This document shows positions 15,548-23,798 of a stretch of DNA of 46,724 nt, piece after piece; the stretch's first letter is position 1; each line of letters begins with the position of its first letter. Made by a program: the position numbers and the translations under genes. The notes under the pieces were generated by a model. The model searched no databases. It was not told where the DNA came from and saw only the letters and a program-made list of their open reading frames with translations. Source of the DNA: an uncultured Prevotellaceae bacterium (lineage in GTDB: Bacteria > Bacteroidota > Bacteroidia > Bacteroidales > Bacteroidaceae); the NCBI GenBank assembly GCA_900321425.1, contig ONWA01000017.1, forward strand, positions 1-46,724. The letters run 5' to 3'.

Positions 15548-15994
15548 ATGAATATGAAACGGCTGTTTATCGTATCAATAGTTGCTGTCTGGACGATGCT
15601 CGCTTTCGCACAAGAGAAAAAGAAGTTCTCACCAGAACAGTTTATCGCAGAACTGGAACAGTATGTTACCCAGGAAGCGCGACTGACACCACAGGAAGCG
15701 GCTAAGTTTTTTCCTCTCTATCGGGAGCAGATGAAGAAACAACGCCCCTTACATCAGAAGATGAGACGCTTATCGAAAAACAAGCCGGCTGATGAAAATG
15801 GTTGTTTGGTGGCTATTCAGGAATGTGACAAACTGGATATGGAAATGAAACAGCTACAGATCGAATACCACAAAAAGATGCTTGAGGTTCTTCCTGCCAG
15901 TAAGGTTTATGATGCCATCAAGGCGGTCGACAAATTTCATCGACGTCAACTGAAACGGTGGGCGCACCATAAGAATTCACATCTCTCACAATGA
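15548..15994 (+). CDS. Spy/CpxP-like small periplasmic protein
   Basis: 148 residues with a signal peptide ending at AFAQ. A helical, Lys/Gln-rich mature part follows, with EARLTPQEAAKFFPLYREQM, the LTPxEAxxF-type repeat seen in Bacteroidota proteins related to Spy/CpxP, and a basic C-terminus. Such proteins bind unfolded or stress-related targets in the periplasm and are often last in sigma/anti-sigma operons, as here. A second Met lies two codons in (15554). The final 49 bp overlap the convergent nth gene. Confidence 0.75.
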   Translation: MNMKRLFIVSIVAVWTMLAFAQEKKKFSPEQFIAELEQYVTQEARLTPQEAAKFFPLYREQMKKQRPLHQKMRRLSKNKPADENGCLVAIQECDKLDMEMKQLQIEYHKKMLEVLPASKVYDAIKAVDKFHRRQLKRWAHHKNSHLSQ

Positions 15995-16578
15995 GGTCGA
16001 CGCGACGTACAAACATATCGTCCATGTAACAGTAGCCAATGATGAGCGAGAGGAATCTCGTCGGCAGGAATATATTTCACCAATTCACATTCTACCTTAT
16101 ACGGAGTATCGGCGGTCTTCGGTACCAGTCCCAAACGATGACTTACACGAAAGACATGAGTATCGACAGCCATTGCAGATTTGCCGAAGGCAACAGCCTG
16201 TATTACATTAGCCGTTTTCCGACCGACACCTGGCAAATCGAGTAGGGCATTCATTTCCGATGGCACCTCTCCATGATGTTGTTCTACAAGTTTCCGTGCC
16301 ATCTTCACTAAGTGGTCGGCCTTGGAATTGGGATACGACACACTACGGATATAATACAGCACATCCTCAGCCTCCGCCTGGGCCATCGTCTTGGCGTCGG
16401 GATAATGTGCGAACAGATCGGGAGTAACCTGGTTGACCCGTTTGTCGGTACATTGAGCACTGAGGATAACGGCTACCAACAACTGGAATACACTACCAAA
16501 CTCCAACTCGGTATTAACTTCTGGCATCTGTTGCCTGAAATAATCCAGCACATGCTGGTATCTTTCTTTTTTTGTCAT
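15946..16578 (-). CDS. nth: Endonuclease III
   Basis: A 210-residue base-excision repair glycosylase/AP lyase for oxidised pyrimidines. The helix-hairpin-helix LPGVGRKTANV carries catalytic Lys121, and Asp139 follows in VDTHVFR. The C-terminal iron-sulphur cysteines are Cys190, Cys197, Cys200 and Cys205, giving C-x6-C-x2-C-x4-C; the usual last spacing is x5. ATG 16578 was chosen because the -7 box TACTTTTG (16590-16583) ends only 4 bp before it, so upstream in-frame codons would not be in the mRNA. The transcript is predicted to be leaderless. The 3' end overlaps the Spy-like gene. Confidence 0.95.
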   Translation of the reverse strand: MTKKERYQHVLDYFRQQMPEVNTELEFGSVFQLLVAVILSAQCTDKRVNQVTPDLFAHYPDAKTMAQAEAEDVLYYIRSVSYPNSKADHLVKMARKLVEQHHGEVPSEMNALLDLPGVGRKTANVIQAVAFGKSAMAVDTHVFRVSHRLGLVPKTADTPYKVECELVKYIPADEIPLAHHWLLLHGRYVCTSRRPHCERCEFLWCAHRFS

Positions 16579-16656
16579 GTTGCAAAAGTAATAAATAAGT
16601 TTGAGAATATCGAGAATTTTTCCTAATTTTGCCGATATCATAAATACAAAACGAAT

Positions 16657-17621
16657 ATGAGTAGACTCATCAAAATGTGTGCTATGAGTAGAAAATGGCT
16701 AATATGCCTCGTATGGCTCTTCCCATTATCGATGATGGCACAAGACTCGCTGGTCATCGAACGGAAACAGCAGTCGTTTCCCACACAGATACCTGCAGGA
16801 AACTATAGCGGGATCACTTATCTGTTTTCCTCTTTCAGATATCCTTGGATTCTATCTCAGGGAAAATCGTCCATGTCAGCAACAAAGGGTTCTTCTCTTC
16901 CGGACAACCCAATCGTGATCAGGAGGGTATCGCTTATGTGCCTCAGACGAATAGCATATATATAAGTGGTGAGAAAGACCGGCGTATCCGAGAGTATTCG
17001 TTGGATGGAACATGGACGGGTAGGGAACTGCAGATACCTGAACTGTTCCAGTCATGTAGCACAGCCTATGGTTTCGAGGCCCTGACTTATCAGAGCACGA
17101 CTCATCGGTTCTGGACGACGACAGAGAGTACGCTCCCACAAGACGGGGAACAAGCTGTTGCCGGTAGTAATGTGCAAAACATACTACGATTACAAAGTTT
17201 TGACGACGACCTACAGCCTCAGGAACAATATCTCTATCAGATGGATGCTCCTCAGGCTCCAGCAGAGGCGGCTAACTATGCCATGGGACTTAGTGGGATG
17301 TGTGCTCTTGACGACGGACAACTGATCCTGTTGGAGCGGGAGTTTTTCGTTGCACCAGGTAAGTTGGGCTCTTTCGTTCATTGTAAGTTGTATATCGTTC
17401 AGCCAACAGAGTCAGCAGTCAATAGTCTACTCGACAAACGACTTCTTCTGGAGTTTCGTACCCACCTTTCACTCTTGGGCAGAGGATTGGCTAATTATGA
17501 GGGAATCTGTACGGGACCACGATTAGCGGACGGCTCGCGTACCTTATTGTTAATATGTGATTCACAAAATCGTTATGGTGGGGTGTTGAAAGACTGGTTC
17601 AAAGTTATCGTGTTAAAATGA
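16657..17621 (+). pseudogene. Phytase-like esterase (PF13449-type), frameshifted
   Basis: Two reading frames together make one protein. Frame 1 (from 16657) gives a signal peptide and SFPTQIPAGNYSGITYL, then loses similarity. Frame 3 resumes with FLFQISLDSISGKIVHVSN and runs to a stop at 17621 with DQEGIAYVPQTNSIYISGEKD, GFEALTYQ and YEGICTGP. These are typical of the esterase-like/phytase-like beta-propeller family. The usual segment between GNYSGIT and the LDSISG region (about 15-20 residues) is missing at about 16822-16835, so the shift is best explained by a small deletion rather than a single-base slip. The product is probably non-functional unless this is a sequence error. Confidence 0.78.
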
Positions 17622-17724
17622 CAATATTCTGACAAAGAATGATACCAAAACGGCTGGTTTTTCGTTTTTTTTCGTCAATAATGACGTAAAAAATGGTTTT
17701 TTATTAAATTTATGCTCAAAAATT

Positions 17725-17755
17725 TTTGTTTTATGCTACGAAATTACTAACTTTG
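17725..17755 (+). promoter_or_regulatory. Promoter of the secreted unknown protein
   Basis: TTTG at 17725-17728, a 19-bp spacer, TAACTTTG at 17748-17755. The leader to ATG 17821 is about 60 nt. Confidence 0.78.
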
Positions 17756-17820
17756 CATTGCAAAATGAAATAAATTTGTGTGAAACCATCAGGAAAAATG
17801 TCATTTTAAAAGGAAAAGGA

Positions 17821-18312
17821 ATGAAAAAGATTATAAAAGTCATGATGCTGAGCGGAATGATGCTCGCAAGCACAACCATATCTGCTGAGGAGACACAGGT
17901 GAGTAAAATCCTCTCAGACGAGACACCAATCATCACATTGGATGCTGACATGGTTCCCATCACTTTCGTCAATAAAACCATTGACGAGTTGAAGGCTGGT
18001 GTAGGTGAATTGGAAACTATTCTTGAGACGGAGAATTTTCAGTTGTATCAGGCTGGCGACTTCTCTTATAAGGTAGTTGACGGTATTGTGGTTTCTCAGT
18101 CTATCCAGATAGAAGATTCTTCTGAGGAGAAACTGGTTTATAATAAGATTCTTAACCAGTTGGCTCAGTCTAAGTTTATTAAGGATACTCACAATACTGG
18201 TGGTAATAATTACCAGTATGCTGATTTCCAGATTCAGTTTGACGACTTCCTCGGTTATGAGAAGTTGACGTTCACCTCGCTGATGATGGCAGAAGCAGAA
18301 CCAGAGCAGTAA
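17821..18312 (+). CDS. Secreted protein of unknown function
   Basis: 163 residues, not recognised. The signal peptide (MKKIIKVMMLSGMMLASTTISA) is followed by an acidic soluble domain rich in Asp/Glu/Gln with alternating hydrophobics (FQLYQAGDFSYKVVDGIVVSQSIQI). No Cys pairs or repeats. The ATG at 17821 has AAAAGGA upstream. It is monocistronic: own promoter 66 bp upstream and a clear terminator after the stop. Confidence 0.75.
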   Translation: MKKIIKVMMLSGMMLASTTISAEETQVSKILSDETPIITLDADMVPITFVNKTIDELKAGVGELETILETENFQLYQAGDFSYKVVDGIVVSQSIQIEDSSEEKLVYNKILNQLAQSKFIKDTHNTGGNNYQYADFQIQFDDFLGYEKLTFTSLMMAEAEPEQ

Positions 18313-18336
18313 ACGACCAATCAAGTCATAAACAAG

Positions 18337-18369
18337 TAAGGGAACATTTCGGTGTTCCCTTAATTTTTG
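18337..18369 (+). terminator. Terminator of the secreted unknown protein
   Basis: Perfect 10-bp stem TAAGGGAACA (18337-18346) with TGTTCCCTTA (18353-18362), 6-nt loop TTTCGG, followed by ATTTTTG. Confidence 0.85.
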
Positions 18370-18376
18370 ATAAAAA

Positions 18377-18408
18377 TTTGGTGGGTATCGCTTTTTTTAG
18401 TATCTTTG
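18377..18408 (+). promoter_or_regulatory. Promoter of the small membrane protein/OmpH-like operon
   Basis: TTTG at 18377-18380, a 20-bp spacer, TATCTTTG at 18401-18408; ATG at 18428. Confidence 0.78.
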
Positions 18409-18427
18409 TCGCCCAAATATCATATGT

Positions 18428-18652
18428 ATGCTAGAAATATTGCTCGTTTGTGGTTTGTTGTCAGTAGGAATGGCACTATTATTAGTGAAGGTGCTGGCTC
18501 GACCCAATGGGAAGTTTTCATCGCAACATATCCATGACAGTCTGCCGATGAAGGAGCGGGGAATCCATTGCGTGATGGACCAGGACCGTGAGATGCGACA
18601 GACGAATAAATGGGCCGTTCAAGAAAATAATAATTTAGTAAAGAATAAATGA
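18428..18652 (+). CDS. Small single-pass membrane protein
   Basis: 74 residues: one N-terminal transmembrane helix (MLEILLVCGLLSVGMALLLV), then a polar tail of about 50 residues containing MKERGIHCVMDQDREMRQ. No known domain. It overlaps the ATG of the OmpH-like gene by 4 bp (ATGA), so translation is coupled. The consistent promoter and overlap support it as a real gene, possibly an envelope accessory. Confidence 0.75.
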   Translation: MLEILLVCGLLSVGMALLLVKVLARPNGKFSSQHIHDSLPMKERGIHCVMDQDREMRQTNKWAVQENNNLVKNK

Positions 18653-19260
18653 AAAAGTACATGATGGGCACGCTGGCTATCGCAGCAATGATGGTGTCGT
18701 GCAACAATTCAAATCCGAAAATGGATGAGCAGCCTGCTCAGGCTGAATCTGCAACAACTGAGTTAAAAATTGCTTATATCGAGGTTGACTCGCTGATGAC
18801 TCAGTACAATTTTGCAAAGGACAAGAGTCTGGAGTTACAGAAGAAGAGTAACAACGCACGTAATACCTTGACACAGAAAGGTAATCAGTTGCAGGCTGCT
18901 GCTGCCAACTTCCAGCAGAAATTGCAGAACAATGGCTTCCAGAGTCGTGAACAGGCTGCAGGTGTTCAGGCTGCTATTGAGCGTCAGCAGCGTGACCTGC
19001 AGGAGCTGCAGGCTCGTTTGGAGGCAGAGCTGGCCAGTGAGACAACGAAGTTTAATGATGCACTTCGTGATAGTCTGAGCAATTTCCTGAAGGCTTATAA
19101 CAAGGATAAGAAGTACACCATGATTCTTTCAAAGGCTGGTGATAATATCCTGATGGCAGACAAGAAATATGATATCACTCAGGATGTGATCAATGGTTTG
19201 AACAAGCGTTATAAGCCTGCCACAAAGAAAACGGAAAATACAAAAGAAGAGAATAAATAA
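18649..19260 (+). CDS. OmpH/Skp family periplasmic chaperone-like lipoprotein
   Basis: 203 residues. Lipoprotein signal peptide with lipobox ending at Cys18 (AIAAMMVSC). The mature part begins IAYIEVDSLMTQYNFAKDKS, continues with a long Gln/Ala-rich coiled coil (about 65-145), and ends YTMILSKAGDNILMADKKYDIT, which is the Skp/OmpH fold. Skp captures outer-membrane proteins in the periplasm; here lipidation would keep it membrane-attached. The C-terminus is Lys-rich. It is followed by a terminator. Confidence 0.9.
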   Translation: MKKYMMGTLAIAAMMVSCNNSNPKMDEQPAQAESATTELKIAYIEVDSLMTQYNFAKDKSLELQKKSNNARNTLTQKGNQLQAAAANFQQKLQNNGFQSREQAAGVQAAIERQQRDLQELQARLEAELASETTKFNDALRDSLSNFLKAYNKDKKYTMILSKAGDNILMADKKYDITQDVINGLNKRYKPATKKTENTKEENK

Positions 19261-19286
19261 TCTATTTGTTTGACAAAAATCAGAGA

Positions 19287-19324
19287 ACGGCTCTTGGATG
19301 ATTTCCATAGAGCCGTCTTTTTTT
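19287..19324 (+). terminator. Terminator of the OmpH-like gene
   Basis: ACGGCTCT (19287-19294) pairs with AGAGCCGT (19309-19316), extended inside by TGGA/TCCA, followed by seven T. Confidence 0.88.
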
Positions 19325-19336
19325 GATGGTTGAGAA

Positions 19337-20062
19337 TTAACAGGTTCGTCTTCTAAACTCTGCGCAGGTAATGGCAGTAGCAATAGCCACATTCAGACTC
19401 TCCGCCGTATCTCCTTCACTGTACTGAGGGATGAGCAGACGATGATGGACAAATGGGCGGATGGGTTGACTGATGCCATTTCCCTCATTTCCCATAATAA
19501 TCATACCGGCAGCAGATAACTGTTTTGAATAGAGATTTTCGCCATCCAGTAATGTACCGTAGACGGGAAAGTCTGCGGGTAGGGAGGTGAACAACTCAGC
19601 TAAGTTTGTATAGACCACCTCTACACGGGCAATACTTCCCATCGTGGCCTGTACTACCTTGGGGTTATAGGCATCTACGGTGTCTTGGCTGCAGAAGATC
19701 GTCTTGATACCAAACCAGTCGGCAATGCGAATGATCGTACCCAGATTCCCAGGGTCCTGTATACCATCGAGGGCAAGATATAGTTGTGTGGTATCTATCG
19801 AGGAGGTAACTGTTGGTATGGGAAATACCGCCAATACCTGTTGGGGATGCTGTAAGAAACTGATCTTTCGCAGTTCGTCATCACTCACGCTCACATCCAC
19901 AGATCCTTCCCAGTCAGAAGTGGCAAAAACGGTATGGGGCTTATATCTCCTCATGAGGTCACCAACAATTTTAGGACCCTCCGCCACAAAAAGACCGTCA
20001 CGTTTACGGAATTTCTTTTGTTCCAATTGACGGATCCATTTTATTTGATTCTTGCTAATCAT
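19337..20062 (-). CDS. SpoU/TrmH family RNA 2'-O-methyltransferase
   Basis: 241 residues. An N-terminal L30e-like substrate-binding domain is followed by the knotted SPOUT catalytic domain with its three motifs: LDGIQDPGNLGTIIR (motif 1), IMGNEGNGI (motif 2) and AESLNVAIATAI (motif 3). It methylates ribose 2'-OH in rRNA or tRNA using S-adenosylmethionine; the target base is not predictable. The promoter lies in a palindromic region shared with the divergent tamL gene. Confidence 0.93.
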   Translation of the reverse strand: MISKNQIKWIRQLEQKKFRKRDGLFVAEGPKIVGDLMRRYKPHTVFATSDWEGSVDVSVSDDELRKISFLQHPQQVLAVFPIPTVTSSIDTTQLYLALDGIQDPGNLGTIIRIADWFGIKTIFCSQDTVDAYNPKVVQATMGSIARVEVVYTNLAELFTSLPADFPVYGTLLDGENLYSKQLSAAGMIIMGNEGNGISQPIRPFVHHRLLIPQYSEGDTAESLNVAIATAITCAEFRRRTC

Positions 20063-20087
20063 TTGCTAAAAAAGAGATGAAAACATC

Positions 20088-20118
20088 TGCAAAGTTAAAA
20101 CTTTTTTTTAACTTTGCA
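20088..20118. promoter_or_regulatory. Palindromic divergent promoter region trmH-like/tamL
   Basis: TGCAAAGTTAAAA (20088-20100) and TTTTAACTTTGCA (20106-20118) are perfect inverted repeats. Each arm carries an outward -7 box TAACTTTG: minus strand 20097-20090 and plus strand 20109-20116. With the boxes only 11 bp apart, polymerases could not bind both at once. Confidence 0.75.
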
Positions 20119-20138
20119 ATCGTTTAGTGTGTTTATTC

Positions 20139-22358
20139 ATGAGATTCATCAAATATACCCTATGGCTTTTGGCATTATGCTTGACAGCCTGTTCACCTAA
20201 TAAGTATATTCCCGAGGGGGAGTATATGCTTGATAAGGCGGTGATTCTCAATGAGGATAAGCACAAAGACAAGGATATTAGTCTGATAAGTTTGAGAAAT
20301 CATATCCGACAAAAGGGAAACACGCGATGGCTGTCGATAGCGAAGATTCCCTTGGCTACTTACTCGCTCTCAGGAAAAGACTCGACGAAATGGATCAACA
20401 GGGTATTGAAGAATATGGGTGAGCCTCCTGTCATCTTCGATTCCGTACAAGCCCAACTCTCGTGTAAGGACTTACAACAACAGCTTCAGAACGAGGGCTT
20501 CCTTAGGGCAAAAGTTGACTATGTCACTCGTCCGAAGGGGAAAAACAGGATTGATGCCGTTTATGCGATTTATCCGGGAGAACCTTATTATATCCGGAGT
20601 ATGCGTTATATCATTCAGGATTCGGTCATCGATCGTCTGCTGGGGATGCAGGACACTACTCGTTGGGGAATACATGCCGGACAGCGTTTCAATCTCACCG
20701 CACTTGACGAAGAACGGAAACGGATCGCTACCTTCCTTCAGGATCTGGGATATTATAAGTTCCATAAGGAATTCATCACCTATCATGCCGATTCCATTCC
20801 GGGATCTACCGGCATCGATCTGGCCTTGGTACTTCGTCCTTACCGCACGAGCACCACACCGGATACGTTGCATACCCGATATCGCATCCGCCATGTGTCG
20901 TATAGTAGCAACCATCCTGAGGATAGTGTCATCCATCTACGAAAGAGTGTCCTCAAGGAGAATACCTTTATGAATGAGGGTAAATACTATTCTGCCTCTG
21001 ATCTGCAAAACACTTATCATCACTTCGGACGTCTTTCCGCCATCAAATATACGAATATTCATTTCGATGAGGTGACAGACAGCGCCTTGCTGGATTGTGG
21101 TATCCAACTGATGACCAACAAACCGTCGTCTATCAGTATTCAACCTGAAGGTACGAACACGGCGGGCGATTTGGGCGCTGCCCTGACATTATCGTACCAG
21201 AATCGTAACCTCTTCAAGGGAAGTGAGACTTTTAGCGTGGAATTGCGAGGGGCGTATGAGGCAATACGTGGACTGGAGGGATATAAGAATCAGAATTTCA
21301 TAGAATATAGTGTGAGGACGAATCTGTCGTTCCCTCGTTTTATCCTGCCTTTCATCGGAAGCGATTTCCGAAGACGTATCAACGCATCGACAGATATCTC
21401 TATTATGTACGACAAACAGGACCGACCGGAGTTCCATCGCCGGTTGTTGTCTGCTTCCTTACGGTATAAGTGGAACTTCCGCAACCAACAGTCCCATTAT
21501 CAGATGGATCTGTTGGATATCAACTTGGTCTCTATGCCCTGGATATCAGAGACATTTAAAACCAATTACCTGGATAACACCACCAACCGCAATGCAATTC
21601 TTGCCTATAACTATAGGGACCTGCTAATCATGAAATTTGGATTCGGCTATCGCTATAGCAACCGTTATTTCTCTATCCGTACAAATATTGAAACAGCAGG
21701 TAACTTGTTGAACTTGAGTAGTCAGATATTCAAGGCTAAACTCGATGAAGACGGTCATTATAGACTGTTTAATATTGCCTATGCTCAATATGTGAAAGGA
21801 GATATTGACTATTCGCGCATCCTTCACTCTACAGCACGTAGTCAACTGGTCTTCCACGTGGGATTGGGTATTGCCTATCCCTATGGTAACAGTACGATAC
21901 TGCCGTTTGAGAAAAGATATTTCTCTGGTGGTGCCAACAGCGTGAGAGGCTGGAGCGTACGCTCATTAGGTCCGGGAAGGTATCGCACCTCAGATGGAAA
22001 CATCAATTTTATCACCCAGACAGGTGACATGAAACTCGATCTGAATTTGGAATACCGTACACATCTGTTTTGGAAATTGGGAATAGCCTTTTTCCTGGAT
22101 GCCGGAAATATCTGGACTCTACGTGCCTATAACGATCAGCCAGGCGGACAGTTTAAGTTCCAGAATATCCTGAAGGATATGGCGGTTAGCTATGGTCTGG
22201 GCTTCCGTTTCAACTTCGATTTCTTCATCCTTCGCTTTGATATGGGTATGAAAGCCGTTAATCCTGCTTACCAGGAAGGTGAGGAGCATTTCCCGATTAT
22301 CCATCCGAAGCTAAGTCGCGACTTCGCCTTTCATTTTGCAGTAGGTCTTCCTTTCTGA
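20139..22358 (+). CDS. tamL: TamL-type BamA/TamA family outer-membrane lipoprotein
   Basis: 739 residues: lipoprotein signal with lipobox at Cys18 (LALCLTAC), POTRA-like repeats (about 30-330) and a 16-strand Omp85 beta barrel. The barrel includes the conserved segment GGANSVRGWSVRSLGPG and the C-terminal strand ends FHFAVGLPF with terminal Phe. In Bacteroidota, TamL partners TamB to insert outer-membrane proteins or lipids. ATG 20139 fits the lipobox position better than the upstream GTG (20127). The promoter lies 23 bp upstream in the palindromic divergent region. Confidence 0.92.
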   Translation: MRFIKYTLWLLALCLTACSPNKYIPEGEYMLDKAVILNEDKHKDKDISLISLRNHIRQKGNTRWLSIAKIPLATYSLSGKDSTKWINRVLKNMGEPPVIFDSVQAQLSCKDLQQQLQNEGFLRAKVDYVTRPKGKNRIDAVYAIYPGEPYYIRSMRYIIQDSVIDRLLGMQDTTRWGIHAGQRFNLTALDEERKRIATFLQDLGYYKFHKEFITYHADSIPGSTGIDLALVLRPYRTSTTPDTLHTRYRIRHVSYSSNHPEDSVIHLRKSVLKENTFMNEGKYYSASDLQNTYHHFGRLSAIKYTNIHFDEVTDSALLDCGIQLMTNKPSSISIQPEGTNTAGDLGAALTLSYQNRNLFKGSETFSVELRGAYEAIRGLEGYKNQNFIEYSVRTNLSFPRFILPFIGSDFRRRINASTDISIMYDKQDRPEFHRRLLSASLRYKWNFRNQQSHYQMDLLDINLVSMPWISETFKTNYLDNTTNRNAILAYNYRDLLIMKFGFGYRYSNRYFSIRTNIETAGNLLNLSSQIFKAKLDEDGHYRLFNIAYAQYVKGDIDYSRILHSTARSQLVFHVGLGIAYPYGNSTILPFEKRYFSGGANSVRGWSVRSLGPGRYRTSDGNINFITQTGDMKLDLNLEYRTHLFWKLGIAFFLDAGNIWTLRAYNDQPGGQFKFQNILKDMAVSYGLGFRFNFDFFILRFDMGMKAVNPAYQEGEEHFPIIHPKLSRDFAFHFAVGLPF

Positions 22359-22403
22359 CAATCACCACTGAATTCTTAAATTAGTACAAAGAATAGTTTT
22401 TTC

Positions 22404-22435
22404 TTTGGTGTTACCGCTCTTTTTGACTACTTTTG
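22404..22435 (+). promoter_or_regulatory. Promoter of the MBL-fold gene
   Basis: TTTG at 22404-22407, a 20-bp spacer, TACTTTTG at 22428-22435; ATG at 22453. Confidence 0.75.
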
Positions 22436-22452
22436 CATAAAATATTAAACAA

Positions 22453-23256
22453 ATGCTGAAATTTATATCCTTTGGTAGTGGAAGCAGTGGTAATTGTTAC
22501 TATCTGTATACTGAGACGGATGGCCTGATAATCGACACAGGGGTAGGCATAAGAACATTGAAAAAGGCTTTCAAGGATTATGGACTGAGTCTTTCGTCAG
22601 TTCGACATATACTCATTACACACGACCATGCCGACCATATCAAATCGGTGGGAGTGCTTTGTAAAGAATATAACTTGCCTGTTTATGCAACTCCTGATGT
22701 TCATCGCGGCATTGTCCATAACTATTGTGTGCAGAAAAAACTGCCTGATGATAAGAAATGCTATATTGAAAAGGGAACCCCCTTCTCTTTAGGTGATTTC
22801 AAGGTAACTCCTTTTGGTGTACCTCATGACAGCAGTGATAACGTCGGCTATCTGATTGAAGCAGAGAATGTCCGATTCTGTATGATCACCGATGCTGGCT
22901 GTGTGACAGAAGAGATGAAACCTTTTATTACTCAAGCGCATTATCTGGTCATCGAAGCAAATCATGACGAGGAAATGGTTATGAGTGGTCCTTATCCACA
23001 ATACCTGAAAGAGCGGATCCTGAGTAATACGGGACATCTTAGCAACAAAACATGTGCGCAGTCAATAGCGGAGAATATGTCTGAGGACCTGCGACATGTG
23101 TGGTTATGTCATCTTAGCGAGGAGAACAACCACCCAGAACTGGCTCGAAAAACAGTGGAGGCTGTGCTACGAAGCTATGGTATCGTGGCTGGGAAAGACT
23201 TTGAATTAGACGTTCTCAAACGGAAACTGCCATCGGGCATCTATGAATTGGTATAG
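22453..23256 (+). CDS. MBL-fold metallohydrolase (YycJ/WalJ-like)
   Basis: 267 residues. Starts FISFGSGSSGNCYYL, with the metallo-beta-lactamase motif THDHADH (His57, His59, Asp61, His62), a distal VPHDSSDNVGY, ITDAG, and a final WLCHLSEENNHPE. This matches the YycJ/WalJ branch, reported as 5'-3' DNA exonucleases in mismatch repair in some bacteria. Metal ligands are all present. The stop is 1 bp from the stop of the convergent FHA gene. Confidence 0.88.
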   Translation: MLKFISFGSGSSGNCYYLYTETDGLIIDTGVGIRTLKKAFKDYGLSLSSVRHILITHDHADHIKSVGVLCKEYNLPVYATPDVHRGIVHNYCVQKKLPDDKKCYIEKGTPFSLGDFKVTPFGVPHDSSDNVGYLIEAENVRFCMITDAGCVTEEMKPFITQAHYLVIEANHDEEMVMSGPYPQYLKERILSNTGHLSNKTCAQSIAENMSEDLRHVWLCHLSEENNHPELARKTVEAVLRSYGIVAGKDFELDVLKRKLPSGIYELV

Positions 23257-23257
23257 G

Positions 23258-23788
23258 CTATTCTTCACTATCTGCTGAGCGAAGGATGATACTCGTGGCT
23301 CCAATGGTAAAAAGACAACCGTCTTCTATCAACCGCCGTTCCCGAGGCTTTAGTTCAATGTTATCCACAAAAGTACCGGTATTGCTGTTTAAGTCCTGAA
23401 GCGTATATTTCAATTTCCCCTGTTTATTCCGCGCAACAGTAATCATACAATGGGAGAGATCAACACTGGGATCAACTGTCTCAATAGGGGTATTAATAGG
23501 ATTGCCTTTCTGGTATCTGCCAATCGTATTGTCACCCATATGGAGAGGTATCACCTGTTTGTAGTGAAAAACATTCTCTATCACAACGATAGAACCATAT
23601 TCCTTGGCATGCTCCTGTTCGTCTAACTGTTCTTCCTTCTGAGTAGCTTTCAGTTTGGATACTCCCATGCGAATACCAAACTCCTTTCCACACTCCGGAC
23701 ATTTGAAGACCAACGACTGACCTTCCGCATATTTCGTTTCATCGAACGTGATGTATTGATCACATTTCGGACAACGTACTCTTTTCAT
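23258..23788 (-). CDS. Zinc-ribbon plus FHA-domain protein
   Basis: 176 residues. N-terminal zinc ribbon CPKC (Cys6, Cys9) ... CPEC (Cys30, Cys33) of the MJ0042 type, a charged linker (about 48-65), then an FHA domain (about 75-172) with the conserved elements IGRY, SHCMI and LNSNTGTFVDN. FHA domains bind phosphothreonine. No serine/threonine kinase is seen in the window, so the partner is unknown. It lies 10 bp downstream of the HU-SPOR gene on the same strand, so the two are likely cotranscribed and may work together. Confidence 0.88.
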   Translation of the reverse strand: MKRVRCPKCDQYITFDETKYAEGQSLVFKCPECGKEFGIRMGVSKLKATQKEEQLDEQEHAKEYGSIVVIENVFHYKQVIPLHMGDNTIGRYQKGNPINTPIETVDPSVDLSHCMITVARNKQGKLKYTLQDLNSNTGTFVDNIELKPRERRLIEDGCLFTIGATSIILRSADSEE

Positions 23789-23798
23789 GGTTCCCCGA

